Below are positions 61,611 through 64,000 of a stretch of 64,000 bases of DNA, piece by piece. Source of the DNA: JAPSGB01 sp963775185 (GTDB lineage: Bacteria > Myxococcota_A > Polyangia > Polyangiales > Polyangiaceae). The stretch spans positions 107,304 to 171,303 of the forward strand of contig CAVZIE010000017.1 in NCBI GenBank assembly GCA_963775185.1, in the 5' to 3' direction. The stretch's first letter is position 1. Every line of letters starts with the position of its first letter. The position numbers and the translations under genes are program-made. The notes under the pieces are model-generated. The model did no database searches, was not told the origin of the DNA, and was given only the letters and a program-made list of their open reading frames with translations.

Positions 61611-63125
61611 GTGAGCAACGCTCAGGTGAGGAAGTTGATGGAAGAGATGACGAAGACGGGCGCCATCGGGCGCGCGGCCATGTTGGCCGGGATGGATCGG
61701 AAGACGGCTCGCAAGTACGTCCAGGGTCGGAAGCTACCGTCGGAGATGGTGGCGGCCCGGCTCTGGCGGACTCGCGAGGATCCTTTCGCCGAGGACTGGG
61801 ACGAGATCGTGTCGATGCTCGAGGACGCACCCGGGCTCGAGGCGAAGACGGTGTTCGAGGTGCTCTCCGACAAGCACCCCGACCGCTACACGCCGGGGCA
61901 GTTGCGCACGCTGCAGCGGCACGTGCGGCAGTGGCGGGCCGAGCACGGCCCCGAGAAGGAGGTCGTGCTCGGCCAGGCGCATCGGCCTGGCGAGGCTGCG
62001 CAGACGGACTTCACGCGGATGAAGGAGCTCGGCATCACCATCGCGGGCAAGGCGTTCGAGCACCTGCTTTGCGTCGTCGTGTTGCCCTTCTCCAACTGGC
62101 GGTGGGCGACGGTGTGTCTCTCGGAGTCGCTTGCGGCGCTGCGCAAAGGTGTGCAGGCGGCGCTCTTCGAGCTCGGCCGGGTGCCGCAGTACCACCAGAC
62201 CGACAACTCGACGGCGGCCACGCACCGCATCCCGGACGGCAAGAGCGGGTGCGTAGAAGGCGGCAAGCGGCCGTTCAACGAGGACTACCTCGCGTTGATG
62301 CGCCACCTCGGCATGACACCGCGCACGACGGAGGTCGGGGCCAAGGAGCAAAACGGCGACGTCGAGGCAGGCAACGGTGCGCTCAAACGTCGCCTCGCGC
62401 AGGCGCTGCTTGTGCGCGGGAGTCGCGACTTCGAGAGCGTCGAAGCCTGGGAGGCGTTCGTGCACGCCGATCTGCGCAAGACCAACGGCGCGCGAGGCCG
62501 ACGCGTCGCCGAAGACCTCGCCGCGATGCGTCCTCTCGACGTCTCCCGGTTGCCCGAGTTCACCGAGCTGGACGTGCCCGTCAGCGACTGGAGCACCATC
62601 CGCGTCAAGCACTGCGCGTATTCCGTCCCCTCGCGCCTCATGGAGAAGACGGTGCGCGTGCGCGTCTTCGAGGACCGTATCGAGGTCTGGTTCGGCAAGA
62701 CGCTGCAGCTCGCGTGCGAGCGCCTGATCGGGCGCAACCTGCGGCGCATCGACTACCGGCACATCATCTGGTCGCTCGTGCGCAAGCCCGGCGGGTTCGC
62801 GCGCTACGTCTACCGCGAGGAGATGTTCCCCTCGGTCGTGTTCCGCCGCGCCTACGACCAGATCCAGACGCCGCATCGCGGGACCCGGGGCGACGTCGAG
62901 TACCTGCGCATCCTCCACCTCGCCGCGAGCCACGTCGAGGCGGACGTCGAGGCCGCGCTCGAGCTGTTGCTCGCCTCGGCCGACACCATCACGAGCGACG
63001 CGGTCAAGGCGATGATCGATGGGAGCAGCCGGCCCGACGTGCCCCTGCTCGAGCCTCCGGCCGTAGACCTCGCCGACTACGACAGCCTGCTCTCCTGCGA
63101 GGTGCTCGCCGAGGTGGGGACGTGA
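61611..63125 (+). CDS. istA: IS21 transposase IstA
   Basis: About 504 residues from GTG 61611 (VSNAQVRKLMEEMTKTGAIG); a further GTG upstream at 61551 is in frame but less likely. N-terminal HTH (residues ~1-45: IGRAAMLAGMDRKTARKYVQ), then a DDE integrase core with D in AAQTDFTRMKELG, D in QYHQTDNSTAATH and E in EQNGDVEAGNGALKRRLAQ. It cuts and joins DNA with IstB help. The stop overlaps the istB start in a GTGA. No frameshift or stop seen, so the gene could be active. Confidence 0.93.
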   Translation: MSNAQVRKLMEEMTKTGAIGRAAMLAGMDRKTARKYVQGRKLPSEMVAARLWRTREDPFAEDWDEIVSMLEDAPGLEAKTVFEVLSDKHPDRYTPGQLRTLQRHVRQWRAEHGPEKEVVLGQAHRPGEAAQTDFTRMKELGITIAGKAFEHLLCVVVLPFSNWRWATVCLSESLAALRKGVQAALFELGRVPQYHQTDNSTAATHRIPDGKSGCVEGGKRPFNEDYLALMRHLGMTPRTTEVGAKEQNGDVEAGNGALKRRLAQALLVRGSRDFESVEAWEAFVHADLRKTNGARGRRVAEDLAAMRPLDVSRLPEFTELDVPVSDWSTIRVKHCAYSVPSRLMEKTVRVRVFEDRIEVWFGKTLQLACERLIGRNLRRIDYRHIIWSLVRKPGGFARYVYREEMFPSVVFRRAYDQIQTPHRGTRGDVEYLRILHLAASHVEADVEAALELLLASADTITSDAVKAMIDGSSRPDVPLLEPPAVDLADYDSLLSCEVLAEVGT

Positions 63126-63970
63126 CCACCACCACGACGCTGCCGCCGACAACCCCCACGCTCGCGGAGTCGCTCGCGATCCTGATGCGCGCCCTCAAGC
63201 TCCCGGCGTTCGCGCGCTACGCCGAGGAGATCGCGCAGAAGGCCGAGCGCGAGGGATGGACCTTCGGCCAGTACCTCCATCACCTTGCCGAGCTCGAAGT
63301 CCAGGAGCGCCACCGGCGCCGCCTCGCGCGCTACCAGAAGAACTCGGCGCTGCCAGCAGAGAAGACCCTCGCCACGCTCACCCGCGCCAAGGTGCCCGCG
63401 AAGGTCCAGAAGCAGCTGCCGGCTCTGTGCGAGGGCGGATTCGTCGAGCGCGGCGACAACGTCCTGTGCTTCGGCCTGCCCGGCCGCGGCAAGACGCACA
63501 TCGTCTGCGCCCTCGGGCACGAGCTCATCCGTCGCGGCTACCGGGTGCTGTTCACCGCCACGTACGCGCTCGTGCAGCGCCTGCTCGCGGCCAAGCGCGA
63601 CCTGCGCCTCGAGAAGGAGCTCGCTGCACTCGACGCCTTCGACGCCGTCGTCCTCGACGACATCGGCTACGTCCAGCAGAGCCGCGACGAGATGGAGGTG
63701 CTCTTCACGTTCCTGTCCGAGCGCTACGAGCGCAAGAGCGTGATCATCACCAGCAATCTGATGTTCAGCGAGTGGGACCGCATCTTCAAGGACCCGATGA
63801 CCACGGCGGCAGCCATCGACCGCCTCGTCCACCATGCCGTCATCCTCGAGATGACCGGGCCGAGCATTCGAAGCGAGGAAGCGAAAAAGCGAGGTGACCT
63901 GACGACGACCACTCCCACGACAACTACGAAGAACGCGAAGTCAGACAAAGAGCTCGATGGGGAGATGTAG
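63122..63970 (+). CDS. istB: IS21 helper ATPase IstB
   Basis: 282 residues from GTG 63122. DnaC-like AAA+ ATPase: Walker A LCFGLPGRGKTHIVCALG, Walker B DAVVLDDIGYVQQ, sensor KSVIITSNLMFSEW. It selects target DNA and activates IstA. The C-terminal ~35 residues are threonine-rich (TTTTPTTTTKNAKSDKE), an unusual extension for IstB. Translationally coupled to istA by a 4-bp overlap. Confidence 0.93.
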   Translation: MTTTTTLPPTTPTLAESLAILMRALKLPAFARYAEEIAQKAEREGWTFGQYLHHLAELEVQERHRRRLARYQKNSALPAEKTLATLTRAKVPAKVQKQLPALCEGGFVERGDNVLCFGLPGRGKTHIVCALGHELIRRGYRVLFTATYALVQRLLAAKRDLRLEKELAALDAFDAVVLDDIGYVQQSRDEMEVLFTFLSERYERKSVIITSNLMFSEWDRIFKDPMTTAAAIDRLVHHAVILEMTGPSIRSEEAKKRGDLTTTTPTTTTKNAKSDKELDGEM

Positions 63971-64000
63971 TCGTCGTTGACGGGTGAATGTTGTTGACGT

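Larger units (their letters stand above)
61518..63980 (+). mobile_element. IS21-family insertion sequence
   Basis: istA and istB in the usual order, with related terminal inverted repeats: left TGACGACAACTACATCGCCCC (61518-61538) and right GGGGAGATGTAGTCGTCG (63959-63976), matching at 16 of 18 core positions when reversed. The right terminus may extend to the window edge (further TTGACG strings at 63978 and 63994). Target-site duplication not resolved. Confidence 0.8.

Overview
The window is very GC-rich chromosomal DNA with many Cys-lipoproteins, a Ser/Thr kinase beside a PP2C phosphatase, large multidomain proteins and abundant toxin-antitoxin debris. This suggests a Myxococcota (Polyangia-like) bacterium. 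That placement is inferred from gene content and composition, not from a marker gene.

Region by region. (1) 0-7.4 kb: envelope glycosylation, with two GT2 enzymes (one polyprenol-phosphate mannose synthase-like) and three paralogous multi-pass GT39-like transferases. (2) 7.5-21.7 kb: an accessory region starting at a tRNA-Arg(TCG). Three lipoprotein genes are interspersed with eight copies of one ~370-bp block encoding a helix-turn-helix (HTH) protein. Five of the eight blocks sit directly upstream of an antitoxin-toxin pair: antitoxin-PIN (twice), DUF433-DUF5615 (twice) and antitoxin-zeta kinase. UPF0175-DUF3368 and a third antitoxin-PIN pair lie among them. A ~2 kb set (HTH, DUF433, DUF5615, HTH, antitoxin, PIN) is present twice, and several toxins are broken. 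(3) 21.8-42.3 kb: a stress and envelope block with a giant cyclic beta-1,2-glucan synthase, universal stress protein, P-type H+-ATPase, OmpA and DUF4398 lipoproteins, an LEA/phasin-like protein, kinase, phosphatase, AI-2E transporter and an AsmA-like protein. (4) 42.3-47.5 kb: a truncated copper-ATPase chimera, a hybrid histidine kinase, a kinase remnant with a 40-bp tandem repeat, and an ars operon (arsR-arsI-arsC). (5) 47.6 kb to the end: a probable integrated element at tRNA-Lys(CTT), with a tyrosine integrase, translationally coupled small genes, a family-A DNA polymerase, a primase-helicase that reads as one fused gene, an iteron-like repeat cluster between those two replication genes, decayed genes, and an IS21 element (istA/istB) at the right edge. 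The right end of the larger element is not visible.

Single-base frameshifts break several otherwise well-conserved genes (a GT39, the glucan synthase, arsC twice, the primase-helicase, two small element genes), often in short homopolymers. Some are probably sequence errors, so 'broken' calls should be read with that in mind. Toxin-region lesions such as deletions, start-codon loss and gene truncation by an HTH block cannot be explained that way.
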